From positions 62,001-126,000 of the forward strand of contig NZ_AUGC01000006.1 in NCBI RefSeq assembly GCF_000426825.1: a stretch of 64,000 nucleotides of DNA, given 5' to 3'. Positions 55,731-64,000 of the stretch are shown here, piece after piece. The position numbers were made by a program, and so were the translations under genes. The stretch's first letter is position 1; every line of letters begins with the position of its first letter. The notes beneath the pieces are model-generated. The model did not search any database and was not told the DNA's origin. It worked only from the letters and a program-made list of their open reading frames with translations. The stretch comes from Thermonema rossianum DSM 10300 (GTDB taxonomy: Bacteria > Bacteroidota > Bacteroidia > Cytophagales > Thermonemataceae).

Positions 55731-56555
55731 TTATTTTTTTCTTCTACTGATGATTAGGCGGCTTGAAGCCTTCTTCGGATTGCGGGTTTTCTTACCTTTC
55801 GCATACAAGCCGGTGCGAGAGCGCGGATGTCCACCGGAAGCACGCCCTTCACCACCACCCATTGGGTGATCGATGGGGTTCATAGCCACACCACGGGTGC
55901 GCGGACGGCGTCCCAACCAGCGAGAGCGGCCTGCTTTACCCAGTGTTACGTTCATATGGTCGGGGTTGGATACAGCCCCTACGGTAGCCATGCAGGCAGC
56001 CAAGACCATGCGCATTTCACCGGAAGGCAGCTTCAAAGTGGCATATTTGCCTTCTTTTGCCACCAGCTGAGCATAAGTACCGGCACTACGTGCCATGACG
56101 CCACCTTTGCCGGGTTTCAGTTCGATGTTGTGCACGATGGTACCCAGCGGTATGTTTTTCAAAGGCAAAGCGTTGCCTACTTCGGGGGCTACATTTTCAC
56201 CTGCCACGATGGTTTGGCCTACTTGCAGCCCTTGGGGGGCAATGATGTAGCGCTTTTCGCCATCTTTATACACCACCAATGCAATGCGTGCACTGCGGTT
56301 GGGGTCGTATTCGATGGTTTTCACCGTAGCGGGGATATCCCATTTGTCGCGCTTGAAGTCGATGACACGATACATGCGCTTGTGACCACCACCGATATAA
56401 CGGGCACTGCGGCGGCCTTGGTTGTTACGGCCACCGGTTTTCTTCAAGGGCTTGATCAAGCTCTTTTCCGGGGTGTCGGTGGTGATATCGTCGAAGACAG
56501 GCGCAATACGGTGGCGCTGTCCGGGAGTTATCGGTTTTAATTTTTTTACTGCCAT
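55731..56555 (-). CDS. rplB: 50S ribosomal protein L2 (uL2)
   Basis: 274 residues near the peptidyl transferase centre. [20 protein letters not shown], the OB/SH3 core and the C-terminal [21 protein letters not shown] with the functionally important histidine are all intact. Confidence 0.97.
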   Translation of the reverse strand: MAVKKLKPITPGQRHRIAPVFDDITTDTPEKSLIKPLKKTGGRNNQGRRSARYIGGGHKRMYRVIDFKRDKWDIPATVKTIEYDPNRSARIALVVYKDGEKRYIIAPQGLQVGQTIVAGENVAPEVGNALPLKNIPLGTIVHNIELKPGKGGVMARSAGTYAQLVAKEGKYATLKLPSGEMRMVLAACMATVGAVSNPDHMNVTLGKAGRSRWLGRRPRTRGVAMNPIDHPMGGGEGRASGGHPRSRTGLYAKGKKTRNPKKASSRLIISRRKK

Positions 56556-56602
56556 TGTTTCTTCTTTATCAGTGAAGCACTATAGGTTTTCTACAGGCTG
56601 TG

Positions 56603-56899
56603 TTATACTTCGTAGATGTCGATAAAATCACCTTCTGCCACTTGCACCAGCGCTTTCTTGAAAGCAGGCGTGCGGCCTGTCAATACTTGCGATTTGGTGT
56701 AGCGAGTTTTCAATTTACCTTGATAACGCAGGGTGCGCACCGACTTCACGGTTACGCCGTACATTGCTTCTACGGCTTTTTTGATTTCCACCTTGTTGGC
56801 TTTATCGCTGACGATGAAGGTGTACACACCTTTTTCGTGCAGCTCGGTAGCCTTTTCAGAGAGGTGGGGTCTTATGATAATATCAGTTAGCTCTTTCAT
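56603..56899 (-). CDS. rplW: 50S ribosomal protein L23 (uL23)
   Basis: 98 residues at the tunnel exit, the docking site for trigger factor and SRP. DIIIRPHLSEKATELHEKGVYTF opens it (in part) and the VKSVRTLRYQGKLKTRY segment follows. Confidence 0.96.
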   Translation of the reverse strand: MKELTDIIIRPHLSEKATELHEKGVYTFIVSDKANKVEIKKAVEAMYGVTVKSVRTLRYQGKLKTRYTKSQVLTGRTPAFKKALVQVAEGDFIDIYEV

Positions 56900-56907
56900 G
56901 ACTCATC

Positions 56908-57537
56908 TTAGGCATTTAAGGTGTTCTCGATTTTTTCGATGGCGCCTTCGCAAATCACCAGCTTCTCGGCATTCAAGATGGCATAGGTATTGACTTGCTC
57001 AGCGGGCAACACTTGTGCTTTGGGCAGGTTGCGAGCAGAGAGGTAAACCACCTTGTCCAAACCGGGCAGCACCACCAAAGTCTTGCTGTTGTCCAAGCCC
57101 AACTTTTGCAAGATGGCCAAGAACTGCTTGGTTTTGGGCTGCTCGAACTGAATGTTTTCCAAGACAAGGATATTGCCCTCTTGTGCCTTATAAGTCAAAG
57201 CTGACTTACGCGCCAAACGGGTTTCTTTTTTATTCAGCTTGAAGCTATAGTCGCGCGGTTTGGGACCAAACACACGGCCACCACCACGCAACAAAGGCGA
57301 CTTGATATCACCAATACGCGCAAAGCCGGTGCCTTTTTGTCTTCTCAGCTTGCGAGTAGAACCGGCGATTTCGTTGCGCTCCTTGGCTTTGTGAGTACCT
57401 TGGCGTTGATTTGCCAAGTAACGTTTTACATCCAAGTAGATGAGGTGGTCGTTGGGTTGAATACCGAAGACCTCATCAGACAGGGTCACTTTGCGCCCTG
57501 TGTCTTCCCCATTGATATTGTATACTGTTAACTCCAT
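56908..57537 (-). CDS. rplD: 50S ribosomal protein L4 (uL4)
   Basis: 209 residues. The tunnel loop [20 protein letters not shown] and [20 protein letters not shown] are diagnostic. In E. coli L4 represses the S10 operon; nothing here shows that mechanism directly. Confidence 0.97.
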   Translation of the reverse strand: MELTVYNINGEDTGRKVTLSDEVFGIQPNDHLIYLDVKRYLANQRQGTHKAKERNEIAGSTRKLRRQKGTGFARIGDIKSPLLRGGGRVFGPKPRDYSFKLNKKETRLARKSALTYKAQEGNILVLENIQFEQPKTKQFLAILQKLGLDNSKTLVVLPGLDKVVYLSARNLPKAQVLPAEQVNTYAILNAEKLVICEGAIEKIENTLNA

Positions 57538-57541
57538 GATG

Positions 57542-58162
57542 TTACTTCTCTAATATGACAAACGAATTTTTAGCACCGGGTACAGACCCACTCACCAGGA
57601 TGAGGTTTTTCTCAGGGTAGATTTTCAAGACGCGCAGGTTTTGGATGGTCACGCGGTCGTTACCTGTGCGGCCGGCCATGCGTTTCCCTTTGAATACACG
57701 AGAAGGGAACGAAGAAGCACCGATAGAACCGGGAGCACGCACGCGGTTGTGCTGACCGTGAGTAGTTTCACCCACACCGGCAAAGCCATGGCGTTTTACA
57801 ACCCCTTGGAAGCCTTTACCCTTAGAAGTACCTACTACGTCCACGTACTCGCCTTCCTCGAAGACGTCTTCGACACGTACTACATCACCCAACTTAAACT
57901 CTTTTTCGAACTCCTTGAATTCAACGAGCTTCATTTTGGGAGTAGTACCTGCTTTTTGGAAATGACCCAACAGAGGCTTGGGGGTATTTTTCTCTTTACG
58001 CTCCCCAAAACCCAGCTGAACGGCTTCATAGCCGTCCTTCTCGATAGTCTTCACTTGCGTTACCACGCAAGGACCAGCTTCTATCACTGTGCATGGGATT
58101 ACCTCCCCATTGGCACCGTAGATGCTAGTCATGCCGATTTTTTTTCCAATAATTCCTGGCAT
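57542..58162 (-). CDS. rplC: 50S ribosomal protein L3 (uL3)
   Basis: 206 residues with [20 protein letters not shown] and the long extension [21 protein letters not shown] reaching the peptidyl transferase centre. It is the first gene of the cluster, with a canonical promoter 59 bp upstream. rpsJ, which normally precedes it, is absent. Confidence 0.97.
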   Translation of the reverse strand: MPGIIGKKIGMTSIYGANGEVIPCTVIEAGPCVVTQVKTIEKDGYEAVQLGFGERKEKNTPKPLLGHFQKAGTTPKMKLVEFKEFEKEFKLGDVVRVEDVFEEGEYVDVVGTSKGKGFQGVVKRHGFAGVGETTHGQHNRVRAPGSIGASSFPSRVFKGKRMAGRTGNDRVTIQNLRVLKIYPEKNLILVSGSVPGAKNSFVILEK

Positions 58163-58193
58163 CTGTTTGGTTTTTATACAACATAGTTAAGGC

Positions 58194-58212
58194 TTGCACG
58201 CACTCCGTGCAA
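58194..58212 (-). promoter_or_regulatory. Small hairpin in the rplC leader
   Basis: TTGCAC/GTGCAA stem with a 7-base loop, within the roughly 50-nt leader between the rplC promoter and ATG. It could be a control element for the ribosomal cluster. Confidence 0.45.
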
Positions 58213-58220
58213 ACGAGGTG

Positions 58221-58251
58221 CAAATTTAGACATTTTTTTCATCTTTGCAAA
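58221..58251 (-). promoter_or_regulatory. Consensus promoter of the ribosomal protein cluster
   Basis: On the minus strand TTTG (58248-58251), a 19-bp spacer and TAAATTTG (58221-58228) match the Bacteroidota promoter exactly. It drives rplC and presumably the 29-gene cluster. Confidence 0.88.
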
Positions 58252-58336
58252 CCCTTTTTACAGCTTATTGCCTTTTTTTCAGGACGCTAAGCGAGAGGGA
58301 AAAGCGCGTGTTGCGGAAGCTGCCAACAGGGGGCTT

Positions 58337-59383
58337 TCAGAAAAGTGCATCATGCGGGCATACATGCGCATAGGCAGGTACACTTTCAGCGGAGCGTAAG
58401 CGGGTGGCTTCGTGTGGGCGAACAGGCACTTTCGGGGCTTTCTCCCACTCTTCTTCTTCTTTTTTCATTTGCTCCAGCTCTTCGGGGGTAAACTCAAAAT
58501 CGAGCAGCTCGCGCAGGTCAGGTTGTCCGGCATCGACCCAGCAAGTAAACCAAAAGTCTGCCACCATTTTTATGGATGCCCGCAAACGACGCTCCACTTG
58601 TCCGGCAAGCAGGCGGTGAAACAAATCACAGAAATCATAAGAGTAGGTGCGCACGGTGATGCCGTTGCGCTCGATGAAGGAATATTTTTTGTCGGGAGGC
58701 ATCATTTCGGTGGCTTTGCGCTCAAAAACAAAAACCGAGTCCACGGCTTCGTGTGCCAACACCACGCCCTGCCATATGTGTAGTTGGGGTTTTTGAATAT
58801 ATTCGGCTTTACCCACCCATAGGTCGTAATCATCGAAGAAAAGCTCGGGCAGGCGGCTTTCCCACAAGCCGTGAATGCCTCTTTGTCCGGTCAGCTGCCC
58901 GTTATAGTTTTCGGTTGTGTGCAAAGGCACATTGGCATCGGCAATGTAGTGCCCTATGTCCGCCGAAAGGCGCAATATCTCACGCGCATCCTTGCGGCGA
59001 AAAGCCTCTGTCAAGCGGTAACGCATGCGCTCTACGTGCCAAGGCACGATGCCGTATGCCTGCAGGGTGTCTTCGCTAAACATAGCCACGGCTTCACTCC
59101 AGAAGCGGGGCATTTTATAAACGGCGCTGTCGTTAAAGTATTTGTCATACACATCCACATCTATGTAGTGACGCGGCGCCTCGCCCTCCACGGCATAGCG
59201 GCGTTTGTCGGGGTTTACCGCTTTTTCAGTAATGTAAACAATGTGCTTTTTGAAGAAAACAATCATTTCGGGCGGCAGGGAAAAAACAGCCTGCCGGTTG
59301 ATGCGCTGGTGCGCAAAAAAGCCCCAAGAGTAGGCCGCCGTAATTGAAAGTGTGAACAAGAAAAGCGCTAAGCGATACTTCAT
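58337..59383 (-). CDS. S1/P1 nuclease or zinc-dependent phospholipase C-like protein
   Basis: A 348-residue secreted protein. The mature N-terminus after the signal peptide is WGFFAHQRINRQAVF, where Trp and His are zinc ligands in this fold. SADIGHYIADANVPLHTTENYNG (in part) and IHGLWESRLPELF supply further His, Asp and Glu ligands for a three-zinc centre. It could cleave nucleic acid or phospholipid head groups. ATG 59383 (MKYRLALFLF) gives a proper signal peptide; the longer frame does not. The C-terminus is E/K-rich. Confidence 0.88.
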   Translation of the reverse strand: MKYRLALFLFTLSITAAYSWGFFAHQRINRQAVFSLPPEMIVFFKKHIVYITEKAVNPDKRRYAVEGEAPRHYIDVDVYDKYFNDSAVYKMPRFWSEAVAMFSEDTLQAYGIVPWHVERMRYRLTEAFRRKDAREILRLSADIGHYIADANVPLHTTENYNGQLTGQRGIHGLWESRLPELFFDDYDLWVGKAEYIQKPQLHIWQGVVLAHEAVDSVFVFERKATEMMPPDKKYSFIERNGITVRTYSYDFCDLFHRLLAGQVERRLRASIKMVADFWFTCWVDAGQPDLRELLDFEFTPEELEQMKKEEEEWEKAPKVPVRPHEATRLRSAESVPAYAHVCPHDALF

Positions 59384-59456
59384 AATTCGGCAATAGTACG
59401 CTTTAAAGATACAAGAAAAATAAGAAATGATGCATAAAAATATGCTCCGTTTAGTC

Positions 59457-59855
59457 TTAAGCAGTGCGCAGCCATACACGAATGGCGATGCGCTTCCATG
59501 GGTTGGATGACTCACGCAGACGGCTCACTTCTGCCTCTATGGTTTCGCCCCGGTCCAGCAACTGGGCAAGCACGCTGTTGTCCACGCGGGGTATATAGCC
59601 CAATTTGTGTTTTTTCCAGAATACCTCTATGGCCTTTTCGTCGTAAGGATTGGAAGGTTCACGACGCAATGTCAGTGCATCCCCTTCTTTGAGTTGATGC
59701 CATACCCTCTCCCCTTCATAGTAAGAAAAGCCGGCAAGCACGCTATCGAGCAGCAATATCCGGCGGCGGGTGGCCGGTGTTTCTGTTTTGGCAAACGGAG
59801 TTGTAAAGGGCAATAAAGCCGCAAAAAGACCGCGAAAGAAATGACGCCGTTTCAT
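59457..59855 (-). CDS. Exported HIRAN-domain protein
   Basis: A 132-residue protein made of an N-terminal signal-like segment (MKRRHFFRGLFAALLPFTTPFA, in part; with an RR pair suggesting Tat) and a single HIRAN domain (about 35-130). Key pattern: LAGFSYYEGERVW, LTLREPSNPYDEKAIEVFW-like LRREPSNPYDEKAIEVF, and KLGYIPRVDNSVLAQLLDRG. HIRAN domains are usually fused to SNF2 helicases or nucleases and bind DNA ends; a lone exported one is unusual. ATG 59855 is chosen over 59882. It lies 73 bp before the nuclease-like gene on the same strand. Confidence 0.85.
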   Translation of the reverse strand: MKRRHFFRGLFAALLPFTTPFAKTETPATRRRILLLDSVLAGFSYYEGERVWHQLKEGDALTLRREPSNPYDEKAIEVFWKKHKLGYIPRVDNSVLAQLLDRGETIEAEVSRLRESSNPWKRIAIRVWLRTA

Positions 59856-59920
59856 GATTTCAAAGATTTGATGCTCACGCATTTAGTGTTTTTTCATGAA
59901 AAAAGGTAGCGGTTAGTAAA

Positions 59921-59946
59921 CAAAAAAAGCGCTCCGGTTGAGCGCT
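59921..59946 (-). terminator. Terminator of the PhnD-like gene
   Basis: AGCGCTC/GAGCGCT stem with a 5-base loop followed by TTTTTT on the minus strand. Confidence 0.9.
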
Positions 59947-59982
59947 CCTTCTTCCAAAATGCAAGAGATTTTTACGACAAAC

Positions 59983-60900
59983 TCAGTTGGCATACAAAGA
60001 CACCAACAAAGCCAGCTCTTCCATGGAGGAAGCTATTTCGCGGATATAATCATACAGTTGGTCGTTGGCACGTATGTAACGCACCGTTTGCCCTTGTGTG
60101 TTGTGCCAAAGGTGTACCACTTTTTCATGCAAAGCAGGATTTTTTTCCGGCATTGTTTCAAAGGCAAGGGCTATTTTTTCCTTTATTGCCGGAGACAGGG
60201 AAGCCCGCACGGCCACCGGTCCGTTGATAATGGGCTCTGATTTCCACAGTATTTTCACTTGTGAAGAATCTATTTCGCCGGCTGCTATCATGGCTTCCAA
60301 GTCGGTAAACGAGCAGGCGCCTACCAAAAACTTGCCTTCTGCTATGAGGCGGGCAGTACTTTTATGGTCGCCGCCAAAAGCGATGTCTTGGAAAACAAAC
60401 TCCGGTTCCAAACCTAAGCGTTTCAGTTGAAGGCGCGGAATAAGGTGCCCGGAAGTGGAGCCCGGATTGACAAACAAAAACACCAGCCCGCTGCCTTTGG
60501 CTGCGAGCTCATCGACAGCGTGTATATTGCTTTGTGCATGAGCCAACAGACAGCTACGGTAGCCGATGGGCTCACCGCCGGCGCCGGCTACTACCAAGAG
60601 CGGCTCTATATCCAATTGATACTTTGCCAGCACATAGCCAAAGGTATTGACCAAGCCGATATCTATTTGTTGGGTACGGCAAGCCTCTACAAAAGCCCCT
60701 GCCCCTTTGGTCATCACCGGATAAACCGGCAGCTGCAACTCCTCGGCCAGGTAAGTACACAAACCGGCTACCAGTGACTTGGTTTGTTCCGATTGGTCAA
60801 TGTTCGAGCCAAAAGCAATGTAAAGGGTGTCTTGTGCTTTGGCAAATAAGGTAAAGAGCGTAAGAGCAAGCCATAGTAAAAGAAGTGCCAGACGTTTCAT
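59983..60900 (-). CDS. PhnD-like phosphate/phosphonate-binding protein
   Basis: A 305-residue periplasmic substrate-binding protein of the PhnD/SsuA superfamily with a signal peptide ending in AKAQ (about 22). The family pattern includes the N-terminal LYIAFGSNIDQ strand and VNPGSTSGHLIPRLQLK, whose STSG loop typically contacts the ligand phosphonate/phosphate. No permease or ATPase gene is adjacent, so it may act with distant partners or as a sensor protein. A possible -7 element (TAACTTTG, 60936-60943) lies upstream. Confidence 0.88.
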   Translation of the reverse strand: MKRLALLLLWLALTLFTLFAKAQDTLYIAFGSNIDQSEQTKSLVAGLCTYLAEELQLPVYPVMTKGAGAFVEACRTQQIDIGLVNTFGYVLAKYQLDIEPLLVVAGAGGEPIGYRSCLLAHAQSNIHAVDELAAKGSGLVFLFVNPGSTSGHLIPRLQLKRLGLEPEFVFQDIAFGGDHKSTARLIAEGKFLVGACSFTDLEAMIAAGEIDSSQVKILWKSEPIINGPVAVRASLSPAIKEKIALAFETMPEKNPALHEKVVHLWHNTQGQTVRYIRANDQLYDYIREIASSMEELALLVSLYAN

Positions 60901-60935
60901 AATTCAGTGTGTTGAGTGTTTGTGTTTTGTTGGTT

Positions 60936-60943
60936 CAAAGTTA
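60936..60943 (-). promoter_or_regulatory. Possible -7 element of the PhnD-like gene
   Basis: TAACTTTG on the minus strand fits TAnnTTTG, about 36 bp before the ATG; no -33 element. Confidence 0.4.
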
Positions 60944-61032
60944 GCACTCGCCACACGCTGTTGTCTTACGGGAAAGTTAAATTTTGCCTATATAAAGATG
61001 AATTTTTGCCGTGTTTCCGCTGCTTCATCTTC

Positions 61033-61075
61033 ACACAAAAAAGAAAACAGGGCTCCACCACATAGTGAAACCCTG
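61033..61075 (-). terminator. Terminator of atpA-atpG
   Basis: On the minus strand CAGGG...CACTATGTGGTG...CCCTG forms a two-part stem followed by TTTTCTTTTTT, 33 bp after the atpG stop. Confidence 0.85.
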
Positions 61076-61107
61076 CTGTTGTTTTATTGAGAGCCAAAAG
61101 CCGGATG

Positions 61108-62004
61108 TTAGGCTTCTTCGAGTGCACTGGCACCGCTCACAATCTCGATAATTTCTTTGGTAATCACCGCCTGACGGGTACGGTTGTAGGTAAGGCGCAG
61201 TTCGCGCAGCAATTCGCCGGCGTTTTCGGTTGCCTTATCCATAGCCATCATGCGGGCGCCATGCTCGGCAGCATTCGACTCGAGCAGCGCTTTGTAGAAT
61301 TGTATTTTGATGATTTTGGGAATCAAATCGGTGACAATCGCTTCGGCCGAAGGCTCGAGGATGTACTCCATGGAAGCTTCGGCGCTGCTTGTATCTTCGG
61401 CCATGTCGGCAGAAGCAGGCAAGAGCTGCTCTTGTCGCGGAATTTGCGTAGCTACGTTTTTAAACTCGTTGTAGAAGATATCGATGCGGTCGTACACCCC
61501 TTGCTCGTACCAGCTCAACAACTGCTCGCCTACGGTCAATACGTGGTCGAAATCCAAGCGGGTAAAAAGGTCGGTATGCTCCGGATGCACTACCGAATAC
61601 CCCCGGCGCTCAAAATACTCGTATCCTTTTTTACCGATGCAAAGCAGGTCGAGTTTGCCGGCTTGGTACTGCGCTTCGTATTGCTGATGGATGGCCTGTT
61701 GAGCGGCTTTTGCCAAGTTGTTGTTGAAAGCACCACACAAACCACGGTCAGAGGTGACTACAATCAAAAGCACACGCTCTACAGGACGCTCCTCCAAGTA
61801 AGGGCTTTGTATTTGCGAAGCGTCTAAGTTTGCCGAAAGATTTTGTAAGATACCTTTCAAAGACTGAGCATAAGGGCGCATCCGCAGGATACGGTCCTGA
61901 GCACGGCGCAGCTTGGCAGCCGCCACCATTTTCATGGCTTTGGTGATTTGCTGCGTCGAGATGACCGAACGGATTCTATTTCGTATCTCTTTTAAACTCG
62001 CCAT
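61108..62004 (-). CDS. atpG: ATP synthase F1 subunit gamma
   Basis: 298 residues forming the rotating central shaft. The N-terminal helix (LKEIRNRIRSVISTQQITKAMKMVAAAKLRRAQ, in part) and C-terminal helix (ENAGELLRELRLTYNRTRQAVITKE, in part) are diagnostic, as is SDRGLCGAFN. It follows atpA by 74 bp. A terminator follows; atpD and atpC are not adjacent. Confidence 0.97.
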   Translation of the reverse strand: MASLKEIRNRIRSVISTQQITKAMKMVAAAKLRRAQDRILRMRPYAQSLKGILQNLSANLDASQIQSPYLEERPVERVLLIVVTSDRGLCGAFNNNLAKAAQQAIHQQYEAQYQAGKLDLLCIGKKGYEYFERRGYSVVHPEHTDLFTRLDFDHVLTVGEQLLSWYEQGVYDRIDIFYNEFKNVATQIPRQEQLLPASADMAEDTSSAEASMEYILEPSAEAIVTDLIPKIIKIQFYKALLESNAAEHGARMMAMDKATENAGELLRELRLTYNRTRQAVITKEIIEIVSGASALEEA

Positions 62005-62078
62005 AATATTCTGTCTTTCCGGTTTGGGAAAAAGAGAGAGGGCGCTGCCTCTCTCTGTGTGTATAGGTTAAAATGCCC

Positions 62079-63662
62079 TTAGGCTGCAAACTGTTTCGCC
62101 AATCGACGCGCCAACTCTTCCATTTTCTGCGTGTCGGCGTCTTCGAGTTTACCGGCTTTTAAGTTTGCCAGGATGTCTTTGTGCTCGGCGCGCATCAATT
62201 GCAAGAATTCTTTTTCAAATTCGCGCACTTTGGGCACCGGCACTTCATCCAGGCAGCCTTTGTTTGCCACATAGATAATGGCTACTTGCTCTTCTACGGG
62301 CACCGGCGAGTACTGAGGCTGTTTCAATATTTCGAGGTTGCGGCGTCCACGCTCAATGATAAGCTTGGTAGCGGCATCCAGGTCAGAGCCGAACTTGGCA
62401 AAAGCTTCCAGTTCGCGGAACTGCGCTTGGTCCAGCTTCAAGGTACCGGCTACCTTTTTCATTGATTTAATTTGAGCCGAACCACCTACGCGCGATACCG
62501 AGATACCTACGTTAATAGCAGGACGGATACCGGCGTTGAACAAGTTCGATTCAAGGAATATCTGACCGTCGGTAATAGAAATCACGTTGGTCGGGATATA
62601 AGCCGACACGTCACCGGCTTGGGTTTCAATGATAGGCAGCGCCGTCAGTGAGCCGCCCCCTTTCACCTTGCCTTTCAAAGATTCGGGCAGGTCGTTCATT
62701 TGGGCAGCAATTTCATCCGATTCGATGATTTTAGCCGCACGTTCCAAGAGGCGCGAGTGCAGGTAGAAGATATCACCGGGATAAGCTTCACGTCCGGGAG
62801 GACGGCGCAGCAAGAGCGATACTTCACGGTAAGCCACCGCTTGCTTCGACAAGTCATCGTACACTACCAAGGCATGACGGCCGGTGTCGCGGAAGTACTC
62901 ACCAATAGCCGCACCGGTGAAGGGCGCAAAGAACTGCATGGGCGCGGGGAAAGAAGCAGGCGCAGCCACCACAATGGTGTAAGGCATGGCGCCGTATTTT
63001 TCAAGCGTAGCCACTACCTGTGCAATGGTACTTGCTTTCTGTCCGCAAGCCACGTAAATACAGTACACAGGCTCGCCACGCTCATAGTATTCTTTTTGGT
63101 TGATGATGGTATCGAGCGCTACGGCAGTTTTACCGGTCTGACGGTCGCCAATAATCAACTCGCGCTGCCCACGACCTATGGGAATCATGGCGTCAATTGC
63201 CTTGATACCGGTTTGCAAAGGCTGCTTTACCGGCTGACGATAGATAACCCCCGGGGCTTTGCGCTCGAGAGGCATTTCTACCAACTCACCTTCGATAGGT
63301 CCTTTGCCGTCGATAGGCTCACCCAAGGTGTTTACCACGCGCCCGAGCATGCCCTCGCCTACTTTCACGCTGGCAATACGCTTGGTGCGTTTTACTGTGT
63401 CGCCTTCTTTTACGGTGCCTTCTCCCAACAATACAGCCCCCACATTGTCCTCTTCCAAGTTCAATGCTAAGGCTTTGATTCCATTCTCAAATTCGAGCAA
63501 TTCACCGGCTTGAACTTTGGTCAGTCCATAAATGCGGGCTACACCATCGCCTACTTGAAGGACGGTACCTACCTCTTCGAGTTCAGCCTCTGTTTTTACA
63601 TTCGAGAGCTGTTCACGCAAAATGGCAGAAATCTCGTCCGGTCTTAATGTTATGCTTGCCAT
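62079..63662 (-). CDS. atpA: ATP synthase F1 subunit alpha
   Basis: 527-residue non-catalytic nucleotide-binding subunit with Walker [10 protein letters not shown] (about 171), the arginine-finger region [15 protein letters not shown] and a full-length C-terminal domain. It pairs with atpG and is preceded by a likely promoter. Usually it follows atpH directly; here atpH lies 27 kb away on the other strand. Confidence 0.97.
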   Translation of the reverse strand: MASITLRPDEISAILREQLSNVKTEAELEEVGTVLQVGDGVARIYGLTKVQAGELLEFENGIKALALNLEEDNVGAVLLGEGTVKEGDTVKRTKRIASVKVGEGMLGRVVNTLGEPIDGKGPIEGELVEMPLERKAPGVIYRQPVKQPLQTGIKAIDAMIPIGRGQRELIIGDRQTGKTAVALDTIINQKEYYERGEPVYCIYVACGQKASTIAQVVATLEKYGAMPYTIVVAAPASFPAPMQFFAPFTGAAIGEYFRDTGRHALVVYDDLSKQAVAYREVSLLLRRPPGREAYPGDIFYLHSRLLERAAKIIESDEIAAQMNDLPESLKGKVKGGGSLTALPIIETQAGDVSAYIPTNVISITDGQIFLESNLFNAGIRPAINVGISVSRVGGSAQIKSMKKVAGTLKLDQAQFRELEAFAKFGSDLDAATKLIIERGRRNLEILKQPQYSPVPVEEQVAIIYVANKGCLDEVPVPKVREFEKEFLQLMRAEHKDILANLKAGKLEDADTQKMEELARRLAKQFAA

Positions 63663-63714
63663 AAGTAATTTATTTACTATGAACGATATACTGTTTTGTA
63701 TTCATTACCGGGTG

Positions 63715-63722
63715 CAAAGGTA
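63715..63722 (-). promoter_or_regulatory. Probable -7 element of atpA-atpG
   Basis: TACCTTTG followed by CA on the minus strand fits TAnnTTTG, 53 bp before the atpA ATG. The A/T-rich upstream region has no clear TTTG at -33. Confidence 0.55.
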
Positions 63723-63843
63723 CTAAGTTTTTTAAAAAATGCTTCACTGACACTCAAATAAATTCAGAAGAACATATGGGTGTACAACAAACTTTCGTTT
63801 TTAGAATGCTTTTTTGTATTTTTAAGCACAAAAATAAGCAGTT

Positions 63844-64000
63844 ATGAAAAAAATCATTGGGGCACTGTTTGTGTTGATGGGGTGCGCCCTGCTTCAAGGG
63901 CAAGCGCAAGGCATTTCTTTTCCACTGACAGGTTATGTGATAGACAAAGAAACCGAAAAGCCCCTGGTGGGCACAACCATCTTGATACCGTCTGCCAAAA
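63844..64000 (+). CDS. N-terminus of an exported receptor-like protein (truncated by window)
   Basis: The first 52 residues are visible: a signal peptide (MKKIIGALFVLMGCALLQGQAQ, in part) followed by FPLTGYVIDKETEKPLVGTTILIPSA. The latter is the start of a carboxypeptidase-regulatory-like beta-sandwich domain. In Bacteroidota this domain most often opens SusC/TonB-dependent outer-membrane receptors, but other surface proteins also carry it. The gene continues past the window. Confidence 0.8.
   Translation, partial: MKKIIGALFVLMGCALLQGQAQGISFPLTGYVIDKETEKPLVGTTILIPSAK

Overview
The window reads as a chromosomal segment of a Bacteroidota bacterium, most likely of the order Cytophagales. Four things point there: promoters of the TTTG-N19/20-TAnnTTTG type, almost no Shine-Dalgarno sequences, a primary sigma factor lacking region 1.1, and lineage-typical genes (bacillithiol BshB1, 7TM-DISM/SpoIIE protein, TldD/TldE pair, bactofilin with an M23 peptidase, a SusC/TonB-type N-terminus at the right edge). 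Base composition is close to balanced GC. The genus is not determined; a thermophilic Cytophagales such as Thermonema would fit but is a guess. No prophage, insertion sequence, CRISPR array or rRNA operon was seen.

Layout. 1-9 kb: a partial amidohydrolase, a non-coding array of three 86-bp units, a tandem TldD/TldE-type protease pair, ndk, a polytopic membrane protein with conserved histidines, and the RelA/SpoT ppGpp enzyme. 9-15 kb: tRNA-Leu(TAG), trigger factor, an MsbA-like ABC exporter, an MBOAT acyltransferase and tRNA-Ser(TGA). 15-20 kb: a tiny stand-alone gene for a 25-residue PFG-repeat peptide, small envelope proteins, a SiaC/DUF1987 protein, a MATE exporter and a peroxiredoxin-like protein. 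20-31 kb: hppD and a 3-hydroxyanthranilate dioxygenase gene (aromatic amino acid catabolism), a membrane SpoIIE-type phosphatase, an SDR protein, an AsmA-like giant protein, rfbA, and an M23 peptidase plus bactofilin pair. 31-34.5 kb: ATP synthase genes for the F0 sector plus delta (atpZ, small membrane protein, atpB, atpE, atpF, atpH). 34.5-43.4 kb: dapA, bshB1, a LysM/M23 peptidase, trxB, rpoD, pnp, rpsO and carA. 43.5-58.2 kb: a 29-gene ribosomal protein cluster on the minus strand from rplC to rplQ, including secY, map, infA, rpmJ and rpoA. 58.3-64 kb: a zinc-dependent nuclease/phospholipase-like protein, an exported HIRAN protein, a PhnD-like binding protein, atpG and atpA, and the start of an outer-membrane receptor-like gene.

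How the parts fit. Most of the window is housekeeping: translation, RNA turnover, the stringent response, and energy conversion. The ATP synthase is split: F0 plus delta lies on the plus strand near 31-34 kb, while alpha and gamma are 27 kb away on the minus strand, with beta and epsilon absent. The ribosomal cluster begins at rplC behind its own canonical promoter and lacks rpsJ upstream. The most original item is the 25-aa gene at 15187-15264. It has a textbook promoter, a perfect and locally very unusual Shine-Dalgarno sequence, five PFG repeats encoded with varied synonymous codons, and its own terminator.
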